13,094 bases of DNA from a bacterium (GCA_021805885.1 JAJZDR010000075.1:1-13094), one strand, 5' to 3'; numbered from the stretch's first letter, positions 5,881 to 13,045 are shown. Made by a program: numbers and translations. Notes: generated from the letters alone by a model not told the origin.

Positions 5881-6891
5881 TCAATTTGGGTTTCTTATAT
5901 TTTTTGATAATATATCTATATATTTTATTGATTCGGCGGCTCCTTTTGCTGCAGTAAACATTGGTTCATCTGAAATGTATGTTGGTATCCCTATTGCTCT
6001 GGTTAAAAGCGTATCTATGTTTCTTAACAAAGCTGTTCCTCCGCTTAACAGTATTCCTCTGTCAATTATATCTGAGGATAACTCTGGTGGAGTTTTTTCT
6101 AAAACATATCTTGTAGACTGAATTATTAAATTAAGAGGATTTTTTATAGCATCAACAATTCTGTTAGTGTCTATATTTATAGATCTTGGCATTCCTGTTA
6201 TTGCATCTCTCCCTTTCACTTCTGCCTCTAATGGAACTTTAAGGGGAAGTGCAGAGCCTATGTCAATTTTGATTTTTTCTGCCATTTGGTCACCTATTAC
6301 TAAACCTTCTTGTTTTTTTAAATGGTTAACAATTGCATCATTTATAGAATCACCACCAACCCTTATAGAATCAGAAACAACTATACCATTTAAGGAAATT
6401 ACGGCTAATTCAGCAGTACCACCTCCTATATTGATAACCATATTTCCAGAGGATGTGCCTATTGGTAAATTAGCTCCTATTGCAGTCAATAAAGCTTCTG
6501 GAACTAAATAAGCTTTTTTTATACCAGAATTAATTATTGCTTCATAAATAGCTCTTTTTTCTACTGAAGTTAACCCAGACGATATATTTGCTACTACCTG
6601 GGATCCAAAGAAAATATTGGATTTGCCAACTTTAGAGAAGAAATACTTAATCATAGATTCAGATATTTTATAATTTGCTATAGCTCCAGAACGAATAGGT
6701 TTTTTGGATATAATTCCTTCAGGGGTTTTCCCTAACATCTCCTTTGCTTCTACTCCAACAGATAGTATTGATTTATCATCTACTGATATGGCTACAACAG
6801 AAGGTTCGTTAAGTAGTATACCTTTATTAGTAGATGATATTAAAGAATTTGACGTTCCAAAGTCCAGTCCAAATTTATTATTACTAAACAT
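5881..6891 (-). CDS. mreB: Rod-shape-determining protein MreB
   Basis: A bacterial actin that forms ATP-dependent filaments on the inner membrane and directs cell-wall synthesis. The 336 residues are of normal length. Actin-fold motifs in order: phosphate-1 GLDFGTSNS (8-16), EKRAI (111-115), phosphate-2 INIGGGTAELAVISLNG (153-169), RVGGDSINDAI (177-187), IDIGSALPL (209-217), the GRDAITGMPR segment (228-237), adenosine motif LLSGGTALLRNIDTLL (281-296) and AKGAAES (315-321). The region that usually reads EEPMAAAIGAGLP is PEALLTAIGANLP (131-143); the likely catalytic glutamate (E132) is kept. The stop is TGA, the only one I found, which supports the standard code. No mreC or mreD follows. Instead the O-antigen ligase-like gene begins one base later. 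It is expressed from the divergent promoter region at 6927-6942. Confidence 0.95.
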   Translation of the reverse strand: MFSNNKFGLDFGTSNSLISSTNKGILLNEPSVVAISVDDKSILSVGVEAKEMLGKTPEGIISKKPIRSGAIANYKISESMIKYFFSKVGKSNIFFGSQVVANISSGLTSVEKRAIYEAIINSGIKKAYLVPEALLTAIGANLPIGTSSGNMVINIGGGTAELAVISLNGIVVSDSIRVGGDSINDAIVNHLKKQEGLVIGDQMAEKIKIDIGSALPLKVPLEAEVKGRDAITGMPRSINIDTNRIVDAIKNPLNLIIQSTRYVLEKTPPELSSDIIDRGILLSGGTALLRNIDTLLTRAIGIPTYISDEPMFTAAKGAAESIKYIDILSKNIRNPN

Positions 6892-6926
6892 AGTTCTTCA
6901 TGAATAAATAAAAAGTGTATTAATTG

Positions 6927-6942
6927 TGTTATAATTCTAACA
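6927..6942. promoter_or_regulatory. Back-to-back extended -10 promoters for mreB (minus) and the PEGA gene (plus)
   Basis: Plus strand: TGTTATAAT at 6927-6935. Minus strand: TGTTAGAAT read from 6942 down to 6934. Both fit TGnTAnAAT, and they overlap by two bases in a near-palindrome. Predicted starts are about 6942 (plus) and 6927 (minus), giving leaders of about 39 and 36 nt. The -35 regions are poor on both sides. Confidence 0.55.
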
Positions 6943-6980
6943 TACTTGCTATGTTATTTAAATAAGCATATTCATTAATA

Positions 6981-8468
6981 ATGAAACATAGAATGCTATT
7001 ATTATTATCTAAAATTTGGGGATTTGTTGGTATATTACTGGTAATAATTATTGCGACCTTAATTATATTTTGGGCTAGGGGATATGAGATTAACTTCACA
7101 ACTGGGAATGTTGTAGATACAGGCATTCTAAGAATTAATAGTACTCCCACTAATGCTAAAATTTATTTAAATAATACATATGAAGGGCTATCTCCACTGA
7201 TAATAAATTCTCTTATACCTGGAACATATAAAGTTGAAGTTGCAACTTCTAATTATTCTATATGGAATGGACTTGTCTCTGTTCAATCACAACAGATTAC
7301 TAATTTAAACTCATTTTTATTACCTACCAATGTGAAGCAAAGTATCCTTAGTGTGCCTGGGGAGATATACTATTCTACCTTTAGTAAGGATAGTAATATG
7401 TTATTTATTGTATCTAAAAGAAAAAATAATAACTATGATTTATATTATATGAATCTAAATAATAATACATTAAATTACCCATTAAAACCTATTTTTATCA
7501 CTAATTTATCAAACTATTCTAGAAGTGCTATATCATCAATAAAAATAACCTCTAATAGTAATTTCAGTGATTTGACCTTTGATATAAATGGTATCTATTA
7601 CTTATATTCTGTCTCCAATTCTACAATAACTCCTATGAATACTTTTTTAAGTTCTCTTGCAATACAAAATATAAAGTGGGCGAATGACAGTACTTTGATA
7701 CTAGAGAATAATAATTTATTAGCTACTTTAGATATAAGTACAGGGCAAATTATAGTTATTGCAGTAAATTCTAATAATAAAAGTATGATCCCATATGATT
7801 TATATAATGGGAATATAGTTTATGCAATAACGCAAAATATTAATAATTCATTATATTCAACTCTTATATATACTTCTAATTTAGATGGTACTAATAAAAT
7901 TTTATTAACAAGCATACAGGGTAATGCGCAAAATCTTATCGTGGATAATAGTAATAAGTTTTTAGGAATCACTTCTTCTTTAGGGAATTATATATTTAAT
8001 GTAAAATCAAATAAATTATATCAAATAGACAATGGTGTTAAAATGATAAAATTTTCTCCCAATAGTAATTATTTATTACTAGAGCATGGTAATATTCTTG
8101 AAGAATATTACTTGGCAAACAAACAATATATTATTTTAAATAGCAACTTAAAAAATTTGTATAATATAATGTGGTATCCTATAGGCGGTTATATATTCTA
8201 TGAAGGAACAAATAAAAGTATTAATCAGACTACGGCTATTAATAACAAATCAGTTTCTAATAGTACTTCAAATAATGGATATTCTCTTTTTTCTGAAACT
8301 GAAAGTTCTACAGTTGTAACTAACCTTGTGAAAAATACTGATGGAACCTATTATGTTTCAACCAATGGTAATTATTTGGTAGTTGAAACACAAGGTATTA
8401 ATAAAATCAAGGCTATATATATTATCAATCTTATACAAAATACCTCTATATTCCCTTTTTCTCTATAA
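6981..8468 (+). CDS. Membrane-anchored PEGA-domain protein with a probable beta-propeller region
   Basis: A 495-residue protein with one N-terminal membrane helix (about 15-31: FVGILLVIIIATLIIFW) after a short positively charged start, so the rest should lie outside the membrane. A PEGA-type beta-rich domain spans about 47-115 (ILRINSTPTNAKIYLNN, then SLIPGTYKVEV). PEGA domains are known from surface and envelope proteins and are thought to bind other envelope components. The remainder is rich in Asn, Ser and Thr. It has spaced motifs such as YYSTFSKDSNMLFIVS, LYYMNLN, IYTSNLDGTNKILL and IKFSPNSNYLLLEHG, which resemble blades of a TolB/WD40-like propeller. There is no cleavage site, catalytic motif or Shine-Dalgarno sequence. 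The gene is divergent from mreB, so a role at the cell surface is likely. The exact function is unknown. Confidence 0.75.
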   Translation: MKHRMLLLLSKIWGFVGILLVIIIATLIIFWARGYEINFTTGNVVDTGILRINSTPTNAKIYLNNTYEGLSPLIINSLIPGTYKVEVATSNYSIWNGLVSVQSQQITNLNSFLLPTNVKQSILSVPGEIYYSTFSKDSNMLFIVSKRKNNNYDLYYMNLNNNTLNYPLKPIFITNLSNYSRSAISSIKITSNSNFSDLTFDINGIYYLYSVSNSTITPMNTFLSSLAIQNIKWANDSTLILENNNLLATLDISTGQIIVIAVNSNNKSMIPYDLYNGNIVYAITQNINNSLYSTLIYTSNLDGTNKILLTSIQGNAQNLIVDNSNKFLGITSSLGNYIFNVKSNKLYQIDNGVKMIKFSPNSNYLLLEHGNILEEYYLANKQYIILNSNLKNLYNIMWYPIGGYIFYEGTNKSINQTTAINNKSVSNSTSNNGYSLFSETESSTVVTNLVKNTDGTYYVSTNGNYLVVETQGINKIKAIYIINLIQNTSIFPFSL

Positions 8469-8470
8469 AT

Positions 8471-8544
8471 CATCCCTGATAGGATTCGAACCTACGACCT
8501 TCTCGTTAGGACCGAGACGCTCTATCCAGCTGAGCTACAGGGAT
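8471..8544 (-). tRNA. tRNA-Arg (anticodon CCT)
   Basis: Complete cloverleaf on the minus strand. Acceptor ATCCCTG/CAGGGAT, D arm GCTC/GAGC, anticodon stem TCTCG/CGAGA with loop GTCCTAA (anticodon CCT, reads AGG), T arm GTAGG-TTCGAAT-CCTAT and discriminator G. The 3' CCA is not encoded. The 3' end lies only two bases from the stop codon of the convergent PEGA gene. Confidence 0.95.
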
Positions 8545-8555
8545 ATGATTTAGTA

Positions 8556-8561
8556 ATTATA
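8556..8561 (-). promoter_or_regulatory. -10 element for tRNA-Arg
   Basis: On the minus strand TATAAT lies 11 bases before the tRNA 5' end. A weak -35 (TTTCAA) sits 17 bases further upstream. The predicted start is a few bases upstream of the mature tRNA. Confidence 0.5.
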
Positions 8562-8592
8562 CCTAAAATTTATCTATTTTGAAAATATTTGA

Positions 8593-8621
8593 TTGATAAT
8601 CGAACTATATTTTGATAGAAT
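8593..8621 (+). promoter_or_regulatory. Promoter of ndk
   Basis: TTGATA (8593-8598), a 17-base spacer and TAGAAT (8616-8621), with a TG extension at 8613-8614. The predicted start is near 8628, leaving a leader of about 24 nt. An inverted repeat, AACCTA (8623-8628) with TAGGTT (8639-8644), lies in this leader just before the start codon at 8652. Confidence 0.6.
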
Positions 8622-8651
8622 TAACCTATTATTTTTATTAGGTTTTATGTT

Positions 8652-9257
8652 ATGACTAAATATGAGCAGACATTGGTATTAATAAAGCATGATGCTGTGG
8701 CCAGAGGGTTAATTGGAGAAATAATTACTAGGTTTGAGAGAGTAGGATTGAAAATTGTTGGTATGAAGTTTATTGTACCTTCTGTTGATGTAGCTACAAA
8801 ACACTATCCTTCTAGCGAAGAATGGTTACTTAATGTTGGAAATAGAGTTGTAATGGAATATGAGAATAATGGTATTGATATAAAACAATCGTTTAACACA
8901 GAAGATCCTAAGAAGATAGGTGAGGTAATTAAATCTTGGAATGTTGAATATTTAACCTTTGGTCCCGTCTTAGCTATTGTATTAGAAGGCCCTGGGTGTA
9001 TCAAATTAGTTAGAAAAATGGTTGGAAGTACAAATCCATCAGAATCCGCACCAGGAACTATTAGAGGAGACTATACTTGGGATAGTGGGGAAGTATCTAA
9101 TAAGTATAATCGTCCATTCTATAACTTAATACATGCCTCTAGTTCAGTGGAAGATGCAATAATAGAAATACACCTTTGGTTTAATGAATCAGAAATTTCA
9201 GAGTATGAATTAAGCAAACACTCATCTATGGGTTGGAGTGGAAAGCTAAAAAAGTAA
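8652..9257 (+). CDS. ndk: Nucleoside-diphosphate kinase, long form
   Basis: Transfers the gamma-phosphate from ATP to other nucleoside diphosphates through a phosphohistidine, balancing NTP and dNTP pools. Recognised by IKHDAVARGLIGEIITRFE (11-29), RKMVGSTNP (111-119), APGTIRGDY (123-131) and the active-site segment NLIHASS (158-164) with catalytic His161. It has 201 residues, against about 140-155 in most family members. By comparison with human NDPK-A, one insertion of about 33 residues lies between HY (51-52) and GPV (104-106). A second of about 10 lies between RGDY and the NLIH motif, and there is a C-terminal tail. The family K-P-D motif is K-H-D (12-14), so the lysine is kept and the proline replaced. 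I recall similar long forms in CPR bacteria and some archaea. It is a single gene with its own promoter and no Shine-Dalgarno sequence. Confidence 0.92.
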   Translation: MTKYEQTLVLIKHDAVARGLIGEIITRFERVGLKIVGMKFIVPSVDVATKHYPSSEEWLLNVGNRVVMEYENNGIDIKQSFNTEDPKKIGEVIKSWNVEYLTFGPVLAIVLEGPGCIKLVRKMVGSTNPSESAPGTIRGDYTWDSGEVSNKYNRPFYNLIHASSSVEDAIIEIHLWFNESEISEYELSKHSSMGWSGKLKK

Positions 9258-9271
9258 TTTTAGCAAATAAG

Positions 9272-9331
9272 TATCATTAATTGATAACCAACACATAGTT
9301 TTTTTATCAGTTGATAATATGTAATTGATAA
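9272..9331. repeat. Cluster of TTGATAA motifs and small inverted repeats between ndk and rho
   Basis: TTGATAA occurs at 9281, 9311 and 9325. Two copies sit in inverted repeats: TATCA-TTAAT-TGATA (9272-9286) and TTATCA-GT-TGATAA (9304-9317). The gap between the convergent genes (9258-9361) shows no clear intrinsic terminator: T7 (9299-9305) overlaps the start of the second dyad rather than following a hairpin. This may be a protein-binding cluster or just AT-rich chance. Confidence 0.3.
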
Positions 9332-9361
9332 TGCAATAAATTTTAGTTATCCAGATTGATT

Positions 9362-10624
9362 TTATATACTTTCGGTGAGGGTTGCTAAGAATTCACTATT
9401 ATTTTTTGTCTTTTTTAATCTATCCAATAATAGTTCATGATTTTCACCATTGTTCTTTAATGTATCTAACATTTTTCTTATTCTCCATGATTGGCTTAAA
9501 ACCTCTGAGTCTAATAATTTTTCTTCATGTCTAGTTCCAGATTTAACTATATCTATTGCTGGATAAAGTCTTCTATCAGCTAATCTTCTGTCTAGATGAA
9601 GTTCCATATTTCCAGTACCCTTAAATTCTTCAAATACCAAATCATCCATTCTACTCCCGGTATCTACTAATGCAGTAGCAATGATTGTTAAACTACCAAA
9701 TTCTTCTAAATTTCTTGCTGAACCAAAAAATCTTTTAGGGGGGTATAAAGCTACTGGATCAAATCCTCCAGATAAAGTTCTTCCAGACGGAGGTACTATT
9801 ATGTTATAAGCCCTTGCAAGCCTTGTAAGACTATCCATTAGTATTACAACATCATTTCCTTCTTCTACCAATCTTTTAGCTCTACCCAGAGCTATTTCTG
9901 CAACTTTAATTTGATTTTCTGGAAGATCGTCGAAGTTAGAAGCATATACTTCTCCTTTTGTAGATTTACGTATATCAGTCACTTCTTCTGGTCTTTCTCC
10001 TATTAATAAAATCATTAAGTGTATTTTAGGATCATTATGTGTTATTCCATCTGCTATATCTTTCAGTAATGTTGTTTTTCCTGATTTGGGAGGAGATACT
10101 ATCATACCTCTTTGACCTTTACCTATAGGTGCTAAAAGATCTATAACTCTATTAGAGATAGGGAATTGACCTACTTCCAATTTTATTTGTTCTAATGGAA
10201 ATATTGGAGTAAGTCTTTCAAAAGCTATTCTTTTTGCTGCATTATCAGGCTCTCTTGAGTTTATTTTATCAATTTTTAATAAACCTAAGTACCTTTCATT
10301 CTCCTTAGGTAATCTAGCTTTCCCAACAATATAATCACCTTGTCTTAAATCGAATTTTTTTATTTGAGAGCCAGATACATAGACATCATTCTCATTAGGT
10401 AATAATGTATATGATCTAAGAACACCCCTAACTCCATCATTAATAATCTCTAGTATACCTTCAACACTTATAGCTTCATCTTTATCTATGCCTTTAAGTA
10501 TTCTAAATATAAGGTCCCTTTTATTGAGTTCCTGGAAATCAGTAAGCTTTTCTTTGTCAGCAATAATACGTAAATCTGCCAAACTTTTTGAGTCTAAGTT
10601 CTGTAGAGAATATTGTTCTTTCAT
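9362..10624 (-). CDS. rho: Transcription termination factor Rho
   Basis: A hexameric RNA-dependent ATPase that translocates on nascent RNA and ends transcription. The 420 residues match E. coli-type length. An N-terminal helical Rho_N part (about 5-45) is followed by the OB-type RNA-binding domain (about 50-125). The ATPase core holds GKGQRGMIVSPPKSGKT (168-184, Walker A), GERPEEV (209-215), VVILMDSLTR (259-268, Walker B), PPSGRTLSGG (278-287), FKGTGN (334-339, R loop) and SGTRHEE (362-368, arginine finger). All catalytic elements are present. The RNP1-like motif of the RNA-binding domain, D-G-F-G-F-L-R in E. coli, reads DGVRGVLR (63-70), so both aromatic residues are gone. The gene lies downstream of rplA, with a 114-base gap that has a candidate promoter. 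There is no Shine-Dalgarno sequence. Confidence 0.95.
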   Translation of the reverse strand: MKEQYSLQNLDSKSLADLRIIADKEKLTDFQELNKRDLIFRILKGIDKDEAISVEGILEIINDGVRGVLRSYTLLPNENDVYVSGSQIKKFDLRQGDYIVGKARLPKENERYLGLLKIDKINSREPDNAAKRIAFERLTPIFPLEQIKLEVGQFPISNRVIDLLAPIGKGQRGMIVSPPKSGKTTLLKDIADGITHNDPKIHLMILLIGERPEEVTDIRKSTKGEVYASNFDDLPENQIKVAEIALGRAKRLVEEGNDVVILMDSLTRLARAYNIIVPPSGRTLSGGFDPVALYPPKRFFGSARNLEEFGSLTIIATALVDTGSRMDDLVFEEFKGTGNMELHLDRRLADRRLYPAIDIVKSGTRHEEKLLDSEVLSQSWRIRKMLDTLKNNGENHELLLDRLKKTKNNSEFLATLTESI

Positions 10625-10708
10625 AGATTGTAATTACAAGAAATAAGAAAATTTAAAAAATGCATGTTTAAGAAATTTATTTTAGAGTTTCTAGATGTTA
10701 ATTAGGAT

Positions 10709-10717
10709 AATATAACA
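10709..10717 (-). promoter_or_regulatory. Possible rho promoter (extended -10)
   Basis: In the minus-strand sense the 114-base gap between rplA and rho starts with a T-rich tract and then TGTTATATT, an extended -10-like element. A start near 10702 would leave a leader of about 78 nt. rho might equally be read through from rplA, because no convincing hairpin precedes the T tract. Confidence 0.35.
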
Positions 10718-10738
10718 AAATAAAAAAAATAGCAAGAA

Positions 10739-11428
10739 TTATAGTTTAGAGATCAAGTCTTCTGGTTTTATTTTTATAGATGGTCCCATAGTTGGACATA
10801 TATATATACTTTTAAATATGGTATTTTCTGGCTTTTGTACAGCACTTACTATTGATTTTACTAACAATAAGGTATTTTCTAAAAGTTCTTCTTTTGTGTT
10901 ATTTATATTCCCTATAATTGTATGAATAACTCCTGTTTGGTCTGATTTATAATCAAATTTTCCACCCATATAACTATTAATAGCATCATCTACATTATTT
11001 GTAACTGTTCCTTTCTTTGGGTTAGGCATAAGATCTTTTGGACCCAATATTTTCCCTAAAGTTGCTATTTTAGCCATTACATTAGGAGTAGCAATTATAA
11101 CATCAAAATCAAGCCATCCTTGATTGATTTTATCTATATATTCGTCAAGTCCTATGTAATCATATTTTTCTGCAGTTTCAGGTTTTATATCCTTTAAATC
11201 TGTTAATAATAGAACTCTTTTTTTCTCACCTACCTTATTTTTATAGTTAACACTACCCCTTAATACCTGTTTTGTATTTTTTTGACTCACATTTAATGCT
11301 ATATGTATCTCTACAGATCCTGGAAATTTGGACAAAGATAGTTTTTTCACCTCTTCAAAAGAATCATTAAAAGATATCTTATTATCCATTTTTTCTATAA
11401 TTTTTCTATATTTTTTACCTCTTTTCAT
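10739..11428 (-). CDS. rplA: 50S ribosomal protein L1
   Basis: L1 forms the mobile L1 stalk at the ribosomal E site and in many bacteria represses its own mRNA. The 229 residues have the normal length. Family patterns: KRGKKYRK at the N-terminus, VEIHIALNVSQKNTKQVLRGSV (39-60), GWLDFDVIIATPNVM (104-118), LGKILGPKDLMPNPKKGTV (124-142), and C-terminal STMGPSIKIK-like PTMGPSIKIKPE. The gene lies 17 bases downstream of rplK in the same operon and has no Shine-Dalgarno sequence. rplJ and rplL, which normally follow, are absent here and lie about 6.7 kb away on the other strand; rho follows instead. As I recall, some Parcubacteria lack L1, so its presence is a small clue to lineage. Confidence 0.95.
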   Translation of the reverse strand: MKRGKKYRKIIEKMDNKISFNDSFEEVKKLSLSKFPGSVEIHIALNVSQKNTKQVLRGSVNYKNKVGEKKRVLLLTDLKDIKPETAEKYDYIGLDEYIDKINQGWLDFDVIIATPNVMAKIATLGKILGPKDLMPNPKKGTVTNNVDDAINSYMGGKFDYKSDQTGVIHTIIGNINNTKEELLENTLLLVKSIVSAVQKPENTIFKSIYICPTMGPSIKIKPEDLISKL

Positions 11429-11445
11429 AATAATTTTTAATTATT

Positions 11446-11874
11446 TTAATTATCAGATACCTCTACACCCATATTTTTTGCCGTGCCCATAACAGTCCTT
11501 TTAGCTGCTTCAATATCATTAGTATTAAGGTCTGGTAGTTTAGTCTTAGCTATATCTTCAACCTGTGATTGTGTTAATTTACCAACTTTTTCTTTGAATG
11601 ATTGACTTGAGCCTTTTGAAATATTTAATGCCATTTTTATTAATACAGCAGTTGGAGGCGTTTTTATAATAAATGAGAATGATCTATCCTCAAATACATC
11701 TATAACTACCGGGAAGATTAGGTCACCTTTATCTTTAGTTTGGTTATTGAATTGACTACAAAAGTCCATAATATTAACACCATGTTGCCCTAGAGCAGGT
11801 CCTATAGGAGGAGCAGGGTTTGCTTGTCCAGCTTTTATTTGTAATTTTATTTGTGTAATCAATTTTTTAGCCAT
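11446..11874 (-). CDS. rplK: 50S ribosomal protein L11
   Basis: L11 binds the GTPase-associated centre of 23S rRNA at the base of the stalk and takes part in factor binding. The 142 residues show the standard layout. The proline-rich N-terminal domain reads [20 protein letters not shown] (10-29) followed by [10 protein letters not shown]. The RNA-binding C-terminal domain has [35 protein letters not shown] and the end pattern [15 protein letters not shown]. It starts 4 bases after the nusG stop, consistent with the universal secE-nusG-rplK-rplA order. No Shine-Dalgarno sequence is visible, so coupling to nusG is likely. Confidence 0.97.
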   Translation of the reverse strand: MAKKLITQIKLQIKAGQANPAPPIGPALGQHGVNIMDFCSQFNNQTKDKGDLIFPVVIDVFEDRSFSFIIKTPPTAVLIKMALNISKGSSQSFKEKVGKLTQSQVEDIAKTKLPDLNTNDIEAAKRTVMGTAKNMGVEVSDN

Positions 11875-11878
11875 ATAT

Positions 11879-12448
11879 TTATATTAGTTTTATTTGCATT
11901 AAATCTAATTCTACAGGTGTTTCTCTACCAAATATTGAAATAAGTATTTTCACCTTGCTCTTTTCTTCATTTATATCACTTATCTTACCGTTAAAATCTC
12001 TAAAGGCTCCATCTGTAACAGTTACACTATCTCCAACATTAAAAGATGTTTGTACTGCGGGTGTATCGAGTTCCATGAATTTCAGTATTGCATTAACTTC
12101 ATTATCATTTAATGGAGTAGGTGTAGCACTAGTTGGTCCTACAAAACCAGTAACTCCTTCTGTATCTCTTATTATTGGCCAAGTTTCTTTGTTAAGTTCC
12201 ATCCTTATTAATATATATCCTGGCAATATTTTTTCTTTTATTTTTCTTTTTTTCCCATCTGCTATTATAGTTTTGTTTTGTGTAGGAATAACTATTTCAT
12301 CTAGATATTTATCTACACTAGCAGTTTCAGCTCTCTGTTTTATTAATATAGAAATTTTATTTTCATGACCAGTAAAAACATTAATGGCATACCACTTCAT
12401 ATTCTCAGTATTTTTTTGTTTATTCTTTTTTACTTTAATCTTATCCAT
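11879..12448 (-). CDS. nusG: Transcription elongation/antitermination factor NusG
   Basis: Binds RNA polymerase through its N-terminal NGN domain. Its C-terminal KOW domain contacts Rho or ribosomal protein S10. The 189 residues show the NGN domain from [13 protein letters not shown] (17-29) through [11 protein letters not shown] (73-83), TEGVTGFVG (96-104) and [11 protein letters not shown]. The KOW domain starts at [20 protein letters not shown] (137-156). Residues 1-16 are a lysine-rich extension. Met17 (bases 12400-12398) would give the more usual NusG start, but the upstream ATG lies only 7 bases after secE and keeps the genes tightly packed, so I prefer it. Neither start has a Shine-Dalgarno sequence. 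Its partner Rho is encoded downstream on the same strand. Confidence 0.95.
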   Translation of the reverse strand: MDKIKVKKNKQKNTENMKWYAINVFTGHENKISILIKQRAETASVDKYLDEIVIPTQNKTIIADGKKRKIKEKILPGYILIRMELNKETWPIIRDTEGVTGFVGPTSATPTPLNDNEVNAILKFMELDTPAVQTSFNVGDSVTVTDGAFRDFNGKISDINEEKSKVKILISIFGRETPVELDLMQIKLI

Positions 12449-12455
12449 ATATAGT

Positions 12456-12632
12456 TTAGAATATTAAAAGTAGTAATTTCTGGAACAACACGTCTATACC
12501 AAAAAGAAACAAGCTAAGAATTACTGCTATTAATATAACCATCATGGTTGAATTATATAACTCTTTACCTGTATACCATCTAGTATTCTTTAGTTCTGTA
12601 TTTACTCCTTTTAAAAATTTGAATACATTCAT
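12456..12632 (-). CDS. secE: Preprotein translocase subunit SecE
   Basis: A small gene of 58 residues. It encodes the essential single-helix form of SecE that clamps SecY in the SecYEG channel of the inner membrane. The family pattern is clear: an amphipathic N-terminal part FLKGVNTELKNTRWYTGKEL (6-25), followed by one membrane helix, STMMVILIAVILSLFLFGIDVLFQ (28-51). The position confirms it: it lies between tRNA-Trp and nusG, ending 7 bases before the nusG ATG. The start is ATG at 12632. A short G-rich run, TTAGGG, about 9 bases upstream could be a weak ribosome-binding site. Confidence 0.93.
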   Translation of the reverse strand: MNVFKFLKGVNTELKNTRWYTGKELYNSTMMVILIAVILSLFLFGIDVLFQKLLLLIF

Positions 12633-12680
12633 TATTATACCCTAAGGATAATATCAAAATTCTACAATATTATCAATCAA

Positions 12681-12751
12681 CAGGTTCAGTGGGGATCGAA
12701 CCCACATCAATGGTTTTGGAGACCAATATTTTACCATTAAACTATGAACCT
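12681..12751 (-). tRNA. tRNA-Trp (anticodon CCA)
   Basis: Complete tRNA: acceptor AGGTTCA/TGAACCT, D arm GTTT/AAAT with a G-U pair, anticodon loop CTCCAAA (anticodon CCA, reads UGG), T arm GTGGG-TTCGATC-CCCAC, discriminator G as expected for Trp. The anticodon stem has a T-T mismatch at 27-43, and the variable loop has 4 bases. CCA is not encoded. A tRNA-Trp just before secE is a widespread arrangement. Confidence 0.95.
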
Positions 12752-12759
12752 CTATAAAT

Positions 12760-12924
12760 TTATTTTACTTCCTTATGTAAAGTATGTTTTTTACAAGTAT
12801 TGCAAAATTTATTTAATTCCAATCTCTCCTTATTATTAGTATAATTCTTCTTAGAAGTATAGTTTTTATTTTTACATACAGTACATTGTAGGAAAATATA
12901 TCTTCTGTTATCTTTTTTAGCCAT
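12760..12924 (-). CDS. rpmG: 50S ribosomal protein L33
   Basis: A small gene of 54 residues. It encodes the zinc-ribbon protein of the large subunit near the E site. The sequence begins [14 protein letters not shown] and shows the L33 pattern: CTVC (14-17) and CNTC (41-44) form the four-cysteine zinc site. [15 protein letters not shown] and the typical ending KHTLHKE are also present. It is therefore the zinc-containing (C+) form. It lies between tRNA-Thr and tRNA-Trp, upstream of secE, as in many bacteria. There is no Shine-Dalgarno sequence. TATAAT ends six bases before the ATG, so a leaderless start is conceivable, but in such AT-rich DNA this may be chance. Confidence 0.95.
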   Translation of the reverse strand: MAKKDNRRYIFLQCTVCKNKNYTSKKNYTNNKERLELNKFCNTCKKHTLHKEVK

Positions 12925-12970
12925 ATTATTATTATAAAATATTATTTTTTAAATTATTTTTTTATTTCTC

Positions 12971-13042
12971 AGCCTAGAAGCGGACTTGAACCGCTGGTCT
13001 TTCCCTTACCATGGGAATGCTCTACCACTGAGCTATCTAGGC
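12971..13042 (-). tRNA. tRNA-Thr (anticodon GGT)
   Basis: Complete cloverleaf: acceptor GCCTAGA/TCTAGGC, D arm GCTC/GAGC, anticodon stem TTCCC/GGGAA with loop ATGGTAA (anticodon GGT, reads ACC and ACU), T arm AGCGG-TTCAAGT-CCGCT, discriminator T. CCA is not encoded. It lies 3 bases downstream of tRNA-Tyr, so both are probably cut from one transcript. Confidence 0.96.
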
Positions 13043-13045
13043 ATA

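Noticed and set aside
5881..5883. UGA read as an amino acid (code used by some CPR groups)
   Set aside because: The mreB frame ends at this TGA at normal MreB length and the next gene starts one base later, so TGA acts as a stop.
8623..8644. AACCTA/TAGGTT inverted repeat before ndk as a terminator or operator
   Set aside because: It has a 6-bp stem with a 10-base AT loop and no clear T tract in an appropriate place. I mention it only within the ndk promoter entry.
12633..12642. TATAAT directly before secE as a leaderless promoter
   Set aside because: The spacing would place the start inside or after the ATG. Co-transcription from the tRNA and rpmG genes upstream is more likely.
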